Below, piece by piece: positions 1 to 12,923 of a stretch of 64,000 bases of DNA. Source of the DNA: Halichondria panicea. Taxonomy: Eukaryota > Porifera > Demospongiae > Suberitida > Halichondriidae. The translations under genes and the position numbers were made by a program. Within the stretch, counting starts at the first letter, position 1; each line of letters opens with the position of its first letter. The notes beneath the pieces were generated by a model, which did no database searches, was not told the DNA's origin, and saw only the letters and a program-made list of their open reading frames with translations. Location: assembly GCF_963675165.1 (NCBI RefSeq), contig NC_087389.1, forward strand, positions 3,718,830-3,782,829, read 5' to 3'.

Positions 1-1633
1 GATTGTGCAACACAGTTTTTGTTTTTGTTTATATAACTAACTTTAATGTGAAGCCCTCTTTCATTGCTTTCAACCACACAAGGTGCCCTTAGATCTTAGA
101 CTAGACAAGCCTAGGGTGTGATTTGTGGTTAATACATGTACAATATACATGTACAGGTATACGTACAGTACATGTATGTGTACTTGTGTGGCCTTGTACA
201 GCAGTTCACCCTATTTAACATTTCCAAACATAGCAATAGTAGTCTCAGTCTGTTTTTAAGTGCCAGAGTGTTCACTCCTTGTCCCTACACGTGTTGCCTT
301 GGTAGCAATGTTGTTTCACTCTAACCGTGGTTTTGTCTACGGCCATATTTGTCTATGTCTAGAAAGAGTGTATATTGTTGTTGTTTGTTGACTTGAATGG
401 TTGCCAAAGAGACCTTCGTTGGGTATAGACCAAAGATTGCAGTCATTGTCTGTCTAAAGACAACGGCCAACTGTAATTTAAAGGCCAGGTCTCAAATGAA
501 TGGTTTGAGTATAAGAAACTTCTTGACAAACTGCCACAAAGTCTTCCACATACATGTATCCATAACTTCTCAGCAAGCTATACGTCACACTGAAACTGTA
601 TGGGTTATTATATACTTGCTCCTGGCGGCTGTTGGTTCCTTAAAACAGCTGGCCTGTATCTTTAGCGTTTCACGAGGTCAGAAAGTACATGTTACATGTA
701 GATGTGCCCAGCTGTGCCCTGTAATGTATACTAGGGCATACGTATACATATACCCAGGCGCCTCGCGGGAAGCTCTGATTTTGTTTTATGTTTAATAATA
801 ATAGCTAAATGAAAAGTGAAGAAAATAACTGTAGGATCAGACATGCAGACGACTTGTCCTGTTGGAAGTGTGATGTGTAGTGTTAGGTCAGACCCCGTCT
901 AGTATCAGATCCACGTTTTATTGTGAGCTTATAAAACATTACATTGTACTTTTACTTTCTCTCTGTATAGTAGGAACTAGATTCTACACTAAAATAAAAA
1001 CGTCATGTCAGGCATGACACTGCCAGTTCAGTATAGATCTACTTTGTGATTACAGATACCTCTAATATAATGACCTGTGCAGATCTGCCTGCTGTCGCCT
1101 AGCTGGCTCTTCTGTCTCTCCCTTGTGTTTGATGCACAGACATCAGCTATATAGAGACAGCTATAGCCTATGTGATCTGAGCAGAGACAGTTGCACTGGC
1201 TCAGTTTCAGAGTAGTAATTGTAGTACGAGGTGGCCACGCCCATCTAGGCAAGTGCATCGTTTGCTTCTTTATTGCCTTATAGTGCCCCCGGGAGGAGCC
1301 CAACCCACATCCGTGACAGACATATATATATATATATATATATAATTATATCTACGTGGGCCAGAATCAGGTAGCAAGATTATTCGCCTCGCTTCCCGCT
1401 CGGCAATGAATGATGGATCTCTTGCATCCAAGTTAAAGGTGTTGTAACTTACTGTGTAGAAGATGCCCCTGGACCCATTGCCCCACTCACTGACACCACC
1501 ACCCTTTTTGTGGCCAGATACATGTACATGGCTTTGTTTTTCGTTGATAGATGTATATGCAACCATTAAATCTGATTTCCCCCTTGATAGCATATTTTCT
1601 CAATACCCATACACACATTCCCATTCCCCATGC
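1..1633. other. No gene recognised; region 5' of the FGD-type gene
   Basis: I see no convincing exon here. Earlier exons of the RhoGEF gene are expected upstream, because its DH domain is already under way at 1634, but none could be identified by similarity. An uninterrupted TA repeat lies at about 1322-1346. The open frames present have no recognisable domain and low-complexity composition. Confidence 0.5.
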
Positions 1634-2038
1634 AGCTATGTGGAGCGCATTAGGTGTATAGCGATGGATTTCCACGGGACAGTGACAGAGTTTAATGTGA
1701 AGAACAAGCAGGCCATACCCCAGTCCGCAGTGCAGCTCATCTTTCTCAACATACAACAGATCTATCAGCTCAACGAGAACATTCTGACTGCGCTTCAGGA
1801 GAGGATGGACAGCTGGTACGCCCCTGGGGCATTGTATGCGTATAACACTGCATATATGTACTGTGTTTCATGTAATGCACACTGTAACTATACCCCACTG
1901 TGCATGTGCTGCCATAGCTGTGATGTGCATGTACATGTACGTAGCATTTAGAGGTGTGGTTTTTAGTTGAAAGTTAGTCGCTGGTCACACCTTAAACTTA
2001 GCTCACAAATGTATTTCATGATGTAGATGCCCCCCCCT

Positions 2039-2092
<54 letters not shown>

Positions 2093-5000
2093 TATATTAG
2101 GGAGACCCACGAAGGCCTCGGTGATGTCATAGCTCGGCTGGCACCGTTCCTGAAACTATATGCCACGTACACATCAGGGTTTGAGGACGCCATGAAAACG
2201 CTGACAGATTGGACTAAGAGAGACAAGAAGTTTGATGCCCTCATCAGAGACTTTGAGGTAAGAATATCAGTGATCCCAGTTATTTAGTGTAGTTTGTGCT
2301 GTACATATAATAGCTTTAGTGCACACTTATACTGGTACTATATACATCATTATGTAACAGCATAATGGCTTGAAACATTAGTTCTGACCCCTGCTCCCCC
2401 CTCTAGCAAAACACGTTGTCGACTGGCCTGGGTGTGGCCCATTACATGTTGGAGCCTGTGCAGAGGATACCTCGTTACCGCCTGCTACTGGCCGACTATC
2501 TCAAGTACCTCCCTCCAGACTCCCCAGACAGGCTGGACACCACAAGTGAGTGTACTGAGCTAGCCATACTGTAGGTGTACATGTATCTGCCACGCCTTGT
2601 GTAGGGGGAGTGTAGTATTTTGTAATTGTTATGTTTATTAATTAATTATCAGAACTTGCTATGTTTGGATTGTTTGCATTTTAATTTGTACATGTACATG
2701 TATACATTTCTTATTTGTTACTGTGTGTATTAGAGGCCTTGTTTGAAAAGTACGAGGTGTGAGTGTTTACAAATAGTGATGACTGGGTGTTTTGTTCTTG
2801 CAGAGGCTCTTGCAATCATTTCTGATGCTGCTTATCGCACCAATGACAGAATCAAGGAACTAGTGAGTACAAGTATCATACAGATTGTGGTTAGACATGC
2901 CCATTTCCGCTCCTGTGCTGTCTATACACCTAATCTTGATGATCATTACCTAATTTACTGCTGTCTGCAGGAAAACTCAAACGAGATTCTTGCAATCCAA
3001 CGCTCACTGACGGACTTTGAGGGAAATCTGGTGACCCCATCTCGGGTGTTCCTCAAGAAGGGAGAGCTGCAGAAGTCCTCCAGGAAGACAGAGACACCAA
3101 GAATGTTCTTTCTGGTGTGTTACAATTGGAATAGTAGCTATTAATTCTTCTAGGTCAAAATCTACAGTGTTTTTCAGTAGCTATAATTATAGCTGCCTAT
3201 ACACAGTATACATGTATGTATTTCACTTGACTGCATTGTTGTACATTGCCTTGAAAAACGCCTCAATGGCATATTATAGTGATGTCCAACAAGCCCCATC
3301 TCTTACCGTATAGCGGGTAATTTTCGTGGGGTAAAAAATTCGTTTAACTCGAAAAACGGTGGTTTTCGTGAGTGAAAATTTCATTTAGTCTTGTGGCTGC
3401 ACTGCATTCCTACGTTCCGGTAAGCCACGTCTACGTTAAAATTTCGTGGGGGGCAGCTTGCCCACGAAAATAACAAATATTTACCCGACGAAAATTACCC
3501 GCTATACGGTACTGTAGCAATCTGTACTGTAGCAATTTTGTCTGCGACTAATTTCCAGTATATACTGACTATGAAATCACTAACTGATCATTTCTCCTCC
3601 TACAGTTCTCTGATATACTGCTGCACACAAAACCATCTGGTACTGGCACTTATGAGTTCAAGGATGAGATGCCAATATTTGGAATGAGGGTAAGTTAACT
3701 TGGTGCATGTATTCAAAAATTACTTTTGCCACATTCCATTTAATTAGGTTGAAGTCCCGAAAGTGTCACTGGTTCCCAGCTTCAATGTGCACAGCACCAG
3801 CAGAGCACTCATCTTAGTAGCCAGGTAGGTGTACCAGTCTTGTGGGTAGAGATCAGATCGTCACGTTCGTATGTGTACAATCGTGTAGGCTATTGATATG
3901 CTTGCTCCAAGATCTTAACCGTTTTTGAGAAATTGATAAATATATGTATGTGTGTAGCTCCCTGTTGTAAGGGATGCTGTCTGTGTGTGGCGTGTCAGGG
4001 TAGTCGGTGTGGGGGATTACACACACTTCTTTTCTTGTGTAGTTCTGAAGAAGAGAGAGTAGAGTGGATGACTGTGAGTTAACTTAAAACTGCAAACAAA
4101 AACTAGCGTGTACATTGCAATACTGGACCATTTATAATGGTGTCCCTTGGGCAAATCAGCAATAGCTATAGTGACTATATTGTTAAGCTGGCCCTACATA
4201 TATTACGTGCATGCACTCTTGTATGACCATGACCATGCACATGCACAAACAGATTCCATTGTGCATGCCCTTGTTCGTTCTAATCTTTCTCAGGCCCTAA
4301 AGAAGGTGATTTCTGATGATATGAAGAAGAGGAGCTCCTTAAGGAGGGATATTCTGGTGAGTAATAGTGAACGTTAGCGACATGTCCCCATCAAAAAAAG
4401 GAACTGATTATGTTCATGCTACTTTCATGATGAGGTTGTTCATTTAAAGTGCTTAATGGCTTTAACCAAGACGTATAGCGAGTAATTTTCCTGGGGTAAA
4501 AAATTTGTTGAACTTGAACAGCGGTGATTTTCGTGTAAAAATTTCGTTCGCTTCAGTACGTGCACTGCATTGCATGCATTCCAGTAAACCACGCCTGAGG
4601 TGTGTGGGTAAAATTTTGTCGAGGTCAGCTTGCCCACAAAAATAACAAATTTTTACCCCACGAAAATACCCGCTATATACGGTATAAGATCTACTCTTGC
4701 TTCAACTTCATCTACAGTAGTAAACCTGAATTAAGATACTGTAACAGCAATGGCATTGCTTTGCACAATAGGACGTTACTGCTTTCTTTAAGAGTCTTAC
4801 TGAAACTGGATAATGCTATTCTATTGTCAGTCATTTTATAAATCTCTCCCTCTCCTATGCGCAGCCATCTCAGACGAGCATTGACTCTGCCGGGGGTGAG
4901 TTTGGCACTTTACCCCCCATCATGGTACCAGACAAGAATGTCACCATGTGTCAGACCTGTAGCGCTGCCTTCACATTCACGTTTAGGAGACATCACTGCA

Positions 5001-6781
5001 GAGCGTGCGGCAAGGTGAGGAACATCGAGTCTGTCTTGGGTACAATGTAATGTCAAATAGAAGTTGTTGGATGCTAAGAGAGTGGGTAGAGGTACATGTA
5101 ATGAGGTTTAAAACACCATATTGCCTTGATGGATAAGTGTTCACTAAATTTGCTGCTCCCGCAAGTGTTTGAATGGCTTTGACTGTCTTAGCGTGTAGTT
5201 GTGTTACATGGCATACAAAGCAGCCTATTTGCCCAACATTTATTGCTGCATTATAGTGGAGGGTGCAATAATTTGACTGTCTAATGAGGTATTTTCCTGC
5301 AGGTGGTATGTGGGAACTGTTCTCAAAATAAAACATACCTCTCCTATATGGACAAGGTAGAGAGAGTGTGCGAGCAGTGCTCCCTCAAGGCCAAGGGACT
5401 CACAGGTACTGTAGGACTAGCTGTGGTATTAACATGCATGTACCTGTGTATTTGTTCCCTCTGATCTACTGTAGCTGTACATGTACTCCATGTACAGGCT
5501 TAATTAGTGTCAGTGCTTATTATGCTCTCTGTCTCATGATGCATTGAACATAATTATATCTCTCCACAGAAGAAATTAATGGCCAGAATTCTCCTATTGT
5601 ACAAAAGAAAATGAAAATAGAACCTCTTCCATCTGGAGTTCTTAATGTAAGTACATGTCACTCGACGTATAACTATATCGCTTTTAGTTTCGAACTATAA
5701 GCTTCAAATATTGGCCTACAACACACCTTTCCGCCCCACACACACTCACATCTTCACCCTTACCTGCACCACCACCCACACCCTTACATGTACCTCCACC
5801 ATGCACCTCCCCCCCACACACACTCCAGTTAAAAGCTCTGGAGGATGATGCTGTGATTGCTGCGTACGTTCTATTTCAAGATGGCCGCAACTGGAGGAAA
5901 CTCTGGTATCAGGTCAAGAAAGATTTTGTCCTCTACAAGTTCAAAGCGCATGAGGTTTGTATATGCAAATAGAATTCCCATTTATTATCCCGGAGAAATT
6001 TATAGATCCTTATAAAATTTTTGATTTGCTGCAGGATATAAAGGCAATTCATTCCATGCCATTACCTGGCTATGTAGTCACACCGGTAAGTGCGTAGTTT
6101 GCTGTGAGCATACATGTAGGTATAGGTTGACTTGAGTGCAATCCATTGCAGGATCGTGAGAACTCGTTAATTAATCTCACCCACCCGTCCTCAAAGAAAC
6201 AACTTTGTGAGTGTTTTAAGGTGGAAGACCCTGTGGCTTTTGAGAGGTTAGTCAATATTGAATTACTTGCTTCACACGGATATATTAACTGATTGTAGCC
6301 CAGTCTACATAATTATCTATTTGGAACTTTAACGTTGCCGTTGAATTTCCTCTCGAATTTGTTGCATACATGCATGTATAGCTGATAAAATAATGAGTGA
6401 CGTTGTGACTGACATGCGTATACAGCCCTCCCCTGCTCACTTGTTGCCATGCTTTTGCAGTGCTTTACCTAACCCCCATCCTACATGTAGAAACTTGAAC
6501 ATTGCAAATAATTATGTTTGTAGTCTATTATTATGGTAGTTAATAAAATCAACTTATAAATTTATTTCCTTTCGCTCCCTCCCACTTTTAGCTGGATTGC
6601 CGTCCTGGGCAAAGTAGTGAGTATGCAGCTACCCCAGTCATCAATCATCAGCCCCACGTCAAACAGGAGTTCCCTCATTGACAGTTTTGACTTCCCCTCC
6701 GGACCCAACAGTGTTCTCAATAGTGGGGAGGACTGTAATAGCACCATAGGCTCTAGAACTGGTAGCTTTACTGATTGCTGA
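1634..6781 (+). CDS. FGD-type RhoGEF (DH-PH-FYVE-PH), 5' end missing
   Basis: Guanine nucleotide exchange factor of the FGD family, which activates Cdc42-type GTPases at phosphoinositide membranes. Sixteen exons join in frame: 1634-1815, 2101-2257, 2407-2545, 2804-2862, 2971-3114, 3606-3689, 3748-3824, 4043-4073, 4294-4356, 4865-5014, 5303-5405, 5570-5646, 5829-5954, 6035-6085, 6152-6246, 6592-6781. The DH domain enters at [12 protein letters not shown] and carries the conserved [15 protein letters not shown] helix. The first PH domain covers the exons at 2971-4356. The FYVE zinc finger has the RRHHCRACG signature and paired cysteines (exons 4865-5405). The second PH domain ends with WIAVLGKV, followed by a Ser/Asn-rich tail and TGA. 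This order is the FGD1-4 order. The DH start and all N-terminal exons are absent, so the first listed exon is internal. Which vertebrate FGD it matches best cannot be said. Confidence 0.9.
2040..2091. repeat. (CA)n microsatellite in an FGD intron
   Basis: About 25 uninterrupted CA units sit immediately before the acceptor of the exon starting at 2101, taking the place of its polypyrimidine tract. Confidence 0.95.
3304..3511. mobile_element. MITE, TACCGTATAGCGGG family (copy a)
   Basis: Terminal inverted repeats begin TACCGTATAGCGGGTAATTT and end with the reverse complement. A second inner pair (GTAAAAAATTCG and its complement) extends the arms. It lies in an FGD intron and has no coding capacity. 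Other copies in this window are at 4470, 40465, 58727, 62193 and, more diverged, 20983 and 41940. Confidence 0.85.
4470..4684. mobile_element. MITE, TACCGTATAGCGGG family (copy b)
   Basis: Same arrangement as the element at 3304, with more mismatches. The left end is degraded (ACGTATAGCGAGTAATTTTC) while the right end keeps CCCGCTATA followed by CGGTA with an extra TA. It lies in an FGD intron. Confidence 0.75.
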
Positions 6782-7956
6782 CCGTTTGTTCTTCAGTGTT
6801 TGAAATGTATCTTGCTGGTGAGGTATGTATTTTTGTTATTTGTTTGGAATCGTTGAAATTTAAATTCAGCGACTAATGAATGTATGAAGTGTATACAGTC
6901 ATATATAGGTTTAAGGCACTCCTCTGTATAGTAATCATAAACTTCATACATGCACTGTAGTTAATTTGATGGCTCTGGCTTCACTGGTGTTGCTAGAGCT
7001 GTTTATTGAATTCCCAGCCCTTTCTCAAGCATCGCCAAACGAACAGGTTTCAATAATTATGGTTATGCATACATGTGTTGAGGTCATGTTCAACCCTATC
7101 TTGAACATACCTAAAAGGTGACATCCATGCATTATTTTCACAGGAAGATTTGTCTAGCCTCCTTCGCAGGCCCTCCTTTTAGAAAGAAAAGGCTTTCTTC
7201 TTTGTTCTCTCATATTTTATTAGAAAAAGGAGGCCAAGATTATTTGTCTACGATTTCACTGTTAAGCTGGTATTAAATTCTGAATTTAGCGTTTGTAATT
7301 ACTCGCATGCATGTGATATTCATTACAATTATTCGCATGCATGTGATATTCATTGCAATTATCCGTGAGTACACGTTTTTGCTATAGGATACTCTCGGGT
7401 CGAGTATCCTATAGGAAATCCAAATCCATGTACAAAATTCAGCTCCGAGTATAATACATTATAATGAGATCATCGTACGTTCTTGCTTACCGTTTTGGCT
7501 GCTAGAAGTGCTACAACACCCACCTGTTTAGTGTAGGAGAAAAACAAGCTAACATGTGCTGTAACGTGCATGACATCCACTTGTAGTGCAGTGTTAGCCT
7601 GCTTCTGGAGTGGTCTGCTTCTAATTACACTCCGCTATAATAATAATTATTGGTGGGAATTAGCACTTGTTGGTATAATATGTATAATTATATAATTATG
7701 TGGCTACATACACTGACAGTTGCAAATTAGGAGTTAACCTCAACAATTATAGTAACAAGAGTAAATTAGTACTGTAAATTAATAGACACAACAATTAAAC
7801 TTAAATTACAAAGTCTTTAGAGAGAGGAACCAGCTAGTATAACATAATTATAATTATAAAACTACACATATAATAATAAGACTAGATGTGTTGTGTAAGA
7901 GAGAAGTGTTTGACGTTGAATTGTTGTTGCTTGACGAAGTTGAAACAACAATTATT
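6782..7956. other. Intergenic, convergent 3' flanks
   Basis: The 3' flank of the FGD-type gene and that of the Death-domain gene meet here. The sequence is AT-rich with repeated ATGTGATATTCATT strings at about 7311-7353. Apart from the hairpin at 7382 I see no gene. Confidence 0.6.
7382..7414. repeat. Short perfect hairpin
   Basis: Thirteen-base arms CTATAGGATACTC and GAGTATCCTATAG flank a 7-base loop. It may be the collapsed remnant of an inverted-repeat element. There is no adjacent T-run or gene end that would make it a processing signal. Confidence 0.7.
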
Positions 7957-8862
7957 TTATTTTCTACATAATTTTTCAATTTCACTGGCTACATCGCTAC
8001 GTTTTACAGTAGGAAACCTTAGGCATTCGCATATGTAAGGCCATGTGACCGGATTTTCTTGATCAACAATTTCAAGACGCTTGCCTACCACCTCCATTAG
8101 GCGACGATTATTCTCATGGTATTGTTCTCCAATGTTTTTCAAATTGACAAACGTAATTCCAAAAGACAATCCTAAATTAAACCAATCTTTGCTTGCACTA
8201 TCCAGTCTTTCACGAATTGTTGGAATATCTGCTCCAGTCAAAACAGATGGCTTGCTCGTAATTTCTACGTTTTTGCTTGGATAATCCTCTGACGCTGATC
8301 CTATAGTTAAATGTATACAGAATTTGTGATTATGACAGGCTGCATTTAAATGTTATTCTTGAAAGAAAATTAAGGTGAGAGTAGCAACCCTGCATGACAA
8401 TGAGATAAATTATGTCCGCGCGCTTATGAAAAAAAGTCTAATTTAGAGTATTATGCTAAGCAAGCTAGCCCGTTTTTCATGACTCTAAACTTTCCATTCA
8501 ACTTTAAAACTCATACTTTTATATCTTTTGCTAATGAATTTGCTGCAAATCCTCCGGCAAAATTAGTATTAAAATTATCTGTCTCTAATATTAATAAGCA
8601 GTAAAGTGCAAACCCTCGGCTAGCTGGTAAAGAAAGCAGAAGAGTGATACAATGCAGTGTATGTAGTGATATGATTATGACTGAGCTGTCCCCCCCCATG
8701 CATGCACTAATAATTATAAGTAGCAATTGTGTTTGGGAGGAGAAATTTATTAGCCTAGGCCTAACTACCACCTTCTGTTATCAGTAAGGGTCCTAAAGAT
8801 CTTGCAGCATTACTTTTCTGAACAGAACTAAGGAGAGGTTCTATCCTTCTCTTCTCGGCCAT
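7957..8862 (-). CDS. Small Death-domain protein
   Basis: Two exons, 8862-8769 and 8300-7957, give a protein of about 145 residues. The start is the ATG of MAEKRRIEPLL. The first exon ends with one base of a codon and the second supplies two, so the frame closes exactly. The C-terminal 85 residues form a six-helix Death-domain pattern: DWFNLGLSFGITFVNLKNI, then LMEVVGKRL, then TWPYICECLRFPTV, and EIEKLC at the end. The W-x-x-L-G-x-x-x-G-x start and the W of the fourth helix are typical. No kinase, NACHT or caspase domain is attached, so it would act as an adaptor that pairs with other Death domains. I cannot name an orthologue. Confidence 0.75.
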
Positions 8863-9218
8863 GTTTAGGTCGCTCAACTGGATACCTTTTAATTATGTGA
8901 CACTTTTAAATCTGTTATCTATACAATTATAGTAATCATGTAAAACAACTGCTTATGTTTTACATACACTTTAGTTTACTGATTTCCTCTTCTTGCAAAT
9001 TCCAAGTTTTTCTGAGGTGCTCTTCAAAGAGATCCGTTCAAAACAGGAAGTCTATAATTATTACTAGCTAGCTACCATATATCACCAATCCCTTTCTCTT
9101 CTATCTATGATTAAACTGCTATAGTTCTAGATTCTATCCTTCAGGCTTGTCATCAAGGTCAGGGGGGTGCTCAAACCCCAAATCCCCCCACTGGATCTGC
9201 CACTGTCTGATCAATACC
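8863..9218. other. Upstream flank of the Death-domain gene
   Basis: No gene recognised. AT-rich sequence that presumably contains the promoter of the minus-strand gene ending its first exon at 8862. Confidence 0.5.
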
Positions 9219-9310
9219 TAGCCTCGGTCCCAGGCCGATTTTTCTTTAATAGAACGAAGTTGGGCGACCTAGCGTTCAATTGGAGAGGGATCGGCCTGGG
9301 GTCGAGGCTA
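9219..9310. mobile_element. Palindromic MITE with 9-bp target duplication
   Basis: A 92-bp element begins TAGCCTCGGTCCCAGGCCGA and ends with the near complement TCGGCCTGGGGTCGAGGCTA. It is flanked on both sides by ATCAATACC (9210-9218 and 9311-9319). The same termini are seen at 62544-62633, and a single end at 44131. The nine-base duplication and TAG...CTA ends would fit a Mutator-like origin. Confidence 0.85.
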
Positions 9311-9719
9311 ATCAATACCATGCATGCACATATCAGGCATTTGGTAATGACAGGTTCACACATACTACCCTGATAATTATGCTCAAACTAATTTTAATAT
9401 ATACGTGTCTAAAGTCGATTTTTGGAAACGATTGCATAGGAAATCTCCATGTCCGTTTACATGTAGCTAATGTACGTTTATTGCCGCGTTCCAATTATAA
9501 GGAGAGCACTAACTTTTACTGCCATGCAGTTTTGCTGTTGTTATATATATCTAGCTGATGTTACAAACATCTAAATGTGTGCCTCAAAATTTATCTCCTC
9601 CTGATCTAACAGCACCAATTAAGAGATGATCTCTCTAGTGTGATCAATGTAATCAGAGTCTGCTAGACGAATTGTTCATGAAAACGTTGATTTCATTAAT
9701 TCAATATTAATATTTTTAT

Positions 9720-9928
9720 TACCTTAAGGTGACATATTTTCGCGTGTATTAATTTCTGCTATTTCTGCGAATGAGAGTAAAATCGCAAAAATTAGTACTC
9801 GCAAATAATGGCCGCCCTCTTGTTTAATGTATCCAGATCGACAATTTCGCAAAAAATTATACCGCAAAATGTACAAAACTGTAAAAACGCAAACAAATCT
9901 ACCTGTGAAAATATGTCACCTTAAGGTA
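9720..9928. mobile_element. MITE with CTTAAGGTGACATATTTTC termini
   Basis: Inverted ends TACCTTAAGGTGACATATTT and the matching complement at 9908-9928 flank about 160 bp of noncoding sequence. It abuts the 3' tail of the LINE fragment that follows. Confidence 0.8.
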
Positions 9929-9929
9929 G

Positions 9930-11170
9930 ATAATAATAATAATAATAATAATTATGGTTTCTCAGCATACATACAGGTGATTACAAAAAAAAACAGGACA
10001 ATATAGTGAGTGAACAGCTGAAGGCTAATCTGAAACTAGTCAGATTGCCCAGTGTGAGATAGATTATAGAGAACAAGCGATTCACAAACAAACACTAATG
10101 ACCATTGTGAGCTTGACGATACAGCATTTACAGGTGGTTTATTGCTGCCATTATCAGAGCATTTACTGCAGGGACAGAGAAAATGAAAGGAACATATGTT
10201 GTAGGGGTCAAAATGAGTTACAAAGTGGGACCATAGAAATCGCTTGATCAGTGTCTTTATGCATTGAGATGATAGAGACATATCAATGGCCGGTAGGCAG
10301 TTCCACAGTCTGGGCAGACGGTTAAAATAGAAATGACGGTGTTGATTGTGGCTTGATCTGGTGTGACGGAGGGTGAGCTTGTCAGATGACCTTGTGTTAG
10401 AACAGGATATTGAGACGAAATCTGTAATGCAGAAGCGATTTGTTTTGTTTTTAAATGAGTTAACAAAGAACATTATGTCTGCCAGCTCAAAGGAGTACAT
10501 CAGAGGAAGTAACTTTAACTTCACTAGTCTTTCCTTGTAGTCACCATCAGAGTTGCCTAAGATAAACTTTGTTGCTCTCTTTTGAATACGCTCCAGAGCT
10601 TCAGTATCTTTGACTAGCATTGGTCTCCAAAGTTGTGAGCAATACAACAGCTGTGAGCGAATCAGTGACAGGTATAGCTTTTTCTTGGTATATACTGAGT
10701 TGGATGATGAGAAAGTACGGCAGAGTAAACCTATAGTTGTCTGTATGCCTTAGCAGAAATGCTGTCATAATGCTTGTGCCAGCCCAGATCCTGTTGCAGT
10801 ATTATCCCCAGGTCTCTGTGACTCTCCTTTGGTGAGATCTGCCTCCCCGAAAGGAAGTAAGAGGAGTTCATAAAGAGTGAGGGGTTTTTAGAGAATTTCA
10901 ACAACACACATTTTTGAGAATTAAAAGAGAGGTTCCATTTTTTGCTCCAATCATTCAGCATATCAAGGTCCGATGTAGTTCAATTGTATCTGCATGAGGT
11001 TGATTTCATCTGATGAGAGCATTTGGTATCATCTGCAAAGATATAAATATTAGAGAAGTTAATGCTAAGAGGAAGATCATTGATATAAATCAGGAAAAGC
11101 ATAGGCCCAAGGATGCTTCCTTGCGGAACTCCAGAAGACACCGGTAGGAGAGTTGAGTGGTGAGATCTAG
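9930..11170 (-). mobile_element. Truncated, frameshifted LINE (non-LTR reverse transcriptase)
   Basis: Read on the minus strand, 11160-11020 encodes [20 protein letters not shown] and, a little further, IYIFADDT, which are the reverse-transcriptase core boxes with the FADD catalytic motif. The frame then breaks near 10970. 10961-10731 continues the thumb (LNDWSKKWNLSFNSQKC), and after another break 10647-10036 gives the C-terminal part with SQLWRPMLVKDTEALERIQK and RATKFI. A TAA-type microsatellite at 9930-9951 marks the 3' tail. The upstream endonuclease and first half are missing, so this is a dead 5'-truncated copy. The exact LINE clade is not determined; the C-terminus looks Jockey/CR1-like. 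Confidence 0.85.
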
Positions 11171-11404
11171 CTGATCAGCTGGATCAAGCTGGTTCTGCAA
11201 AAACGATAACTCACCTAGCACTTATCCATGTGTATATAATAAGGCCCACACTCCAGAAAAACAATCAAAAAGAGAAGTGGAACTCATTCACTTCTTTGCA
11301 GTCAACTCACAATGCAACATGCCATGCAAGATGATTTTTGTAAGACTGGAAACCACTCCCAACAGACTCAAGCTTGGGAGTGGTTTCAAGACTTTGGGTT
11401 CAGA

Positions 11405-12742
11405 ATGTCAGCTCAAGTTTCAGATCATAGTAGTGTTTCAGAAGTGGAAATTTGCAACTATGCCTACGAAGGAAGGCTCCAGCTGCTGATAGCAGTTTTG
11501 GACAAAAACCCTGCACTCCTGGGTAAGAGGGACTCTAATGAAAGAACTGCTCTTCACTGGGCATGCTCATCTGGGCATGCTGAGATTGTTTCTTACCTAC
11601 TGGACAAAGGTGCAAAGGTGAGTGCTGATTCGCTACTCGACTCTGACATGACACTGTATTAGAGAACCAGGGATTATGTTTGAGCTAGACAAATTGTCTG
11701 TATGTGTGCGTGTGCGTCTGAAACTACCTCAGGCGCGCGGATCTAGGATTCTTGTCAGGGGGTTCCAGTGGCAAGGCAGGGCTCAAGTGGGACAGAGGAC
11801 TCTGCTTTTTACCTAAAAAAAGGGTCATCACTTCTATAAAACAGTCAGTACGCGCATTAGAGCATTACATTTTGCCTAAAAAAAGGTTGACACTCCTTAG
11901 GCTTAGAGATAGTCAGCATGTGCTGGAGGTTTAGAGCCTTTTAGTAAATAGAACTGCACAAACAGAGCGCAGGACTTAGGGAGAACTAAAAGTAAGTGAG
12001 AAGTGAATATGAAAGCTTGTAATAAAAGAAAAACTTGCTGGCTAGCTGCTTAAGCCTACCACTCAATTATGTCTATTTGGATCAACTACTGTAAGGTCAG
12101 GGGTGCTTGAGCACCCTTTGCTACCTGCTAGATCCGCCCCTTCATCATTGGATTGCGACAACTGCATGGTATCCATAATTACTTATAGGACGGTAGATCT
12201 ATAGCTTATAACTTCCTATATTCCATATCCTTCTTAAACTCATCCACAGGCGAAAAATACAATTTGTGACAGCGTAAAAATTAATTCTTTCATTGCAGGT
12301 TAATGTCGAAGATGATTCCAAGCGGACCCCACTTCTCATAGCCTCGTCGGCCGGACACCTGGGGTGTGTAAAAAAACTGCTTGGGGCTAAGGCTGATGTG
12401 AGTGCCACTACAGACACAGGACAATCGGCCCTTCATTACGCAGCCTCAAAGAACCGACCAGAAATCGCTGAATTACTCATTGACAGCAATATTTCTGTGG
12501 GTCACCAAGATAAGTATGGCTGGACAGCACTGCATCGTGCCGTTGCAAAAGGAAACTTGAAGATTGTGAAGCTCCTGCTTGCTGCTAAAGCAAATCCTAA
12601 TTCCCAGGATGCTGAAGGGAACACCTGTTTACATGTTGCCGCTGAGGAAGGTCATCTGGAGATTTTTGGGCTTCTGAAGGAAAGTGGTGGCCATCCTGAT
12701 GTTGTTAACAAAAAAGGAAAGACTTGCGCTGATGTTGCCTGA
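11405..12742 (+). CDS. PSMD10: Gankyrin, 26S proteasome assembly chaperone
   Basis: Ankyrin-repeat chaperone that binds the Rpt3 ATPase during assembly of the proteasome 19S base. Two exons, 11405-11617 and 12299-12742, join in frame to give 218 residues (human 226). The start MSAQVSDHS places ICNYAYEGRL over the human N-terminal repeat. Conserved repeat cores are RTALHWACSSGHAEIV, ALHYAASKNRPEIAELL, ALHRAVAKGNLKIVKLLL and EGNTCLHVAAEEGHLEI. Six to seven ankyrin repeats cover the whole protein, with no other domain. It ends 181 bp from the stop of the convergent deubiquitinase. The first exon region just upstream contains an inverted repeat (AACCACTCCC at 11350 and GGGAGTGGTT at 11379), probably in the 5' untranslated region. 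Confidence 0.93.
11731..12140. mobile_element. Possible non-autonomous element in the gankyrin intron
   Basis: GCGGATCTAG near 11737 and its complement CTAGATCCGC near 12128 bracket about 400 bp containing two copies of a TGCCTAAAAAAAGG-like or TACCTAAAAAAAGGGT string. A related sequence (GGTCAGGGGGGTGCTCAA) occurs at 9159. I could not define a target duplication. Confidence 0.4.
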
Positions 12743-12923
12743 GCATGATAAACATTATAATTAATCAACTATTATATGTACAATGTACTGAACAATCTCT
12801 GAGCTTATGATTACTATTACGCGTACGGTGTTCAGTCTACTTCAATCAGATGACAATTAAATTATGGTAAAATTATACAATTCATGAATTATGACAAGCC
12901 AAACTTGTTATCAATAATTTATT

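Noticed and set aside
397..795. 132-codon open frame on the plus strand
   Set aside because: No domain, no splice context and a composition like the surrounding noncoding sequence.
10036..11170. Active retrotransposon
   Set aside because: The reverse-transcriptase frame is broken at least twice and the 5' half is absent.
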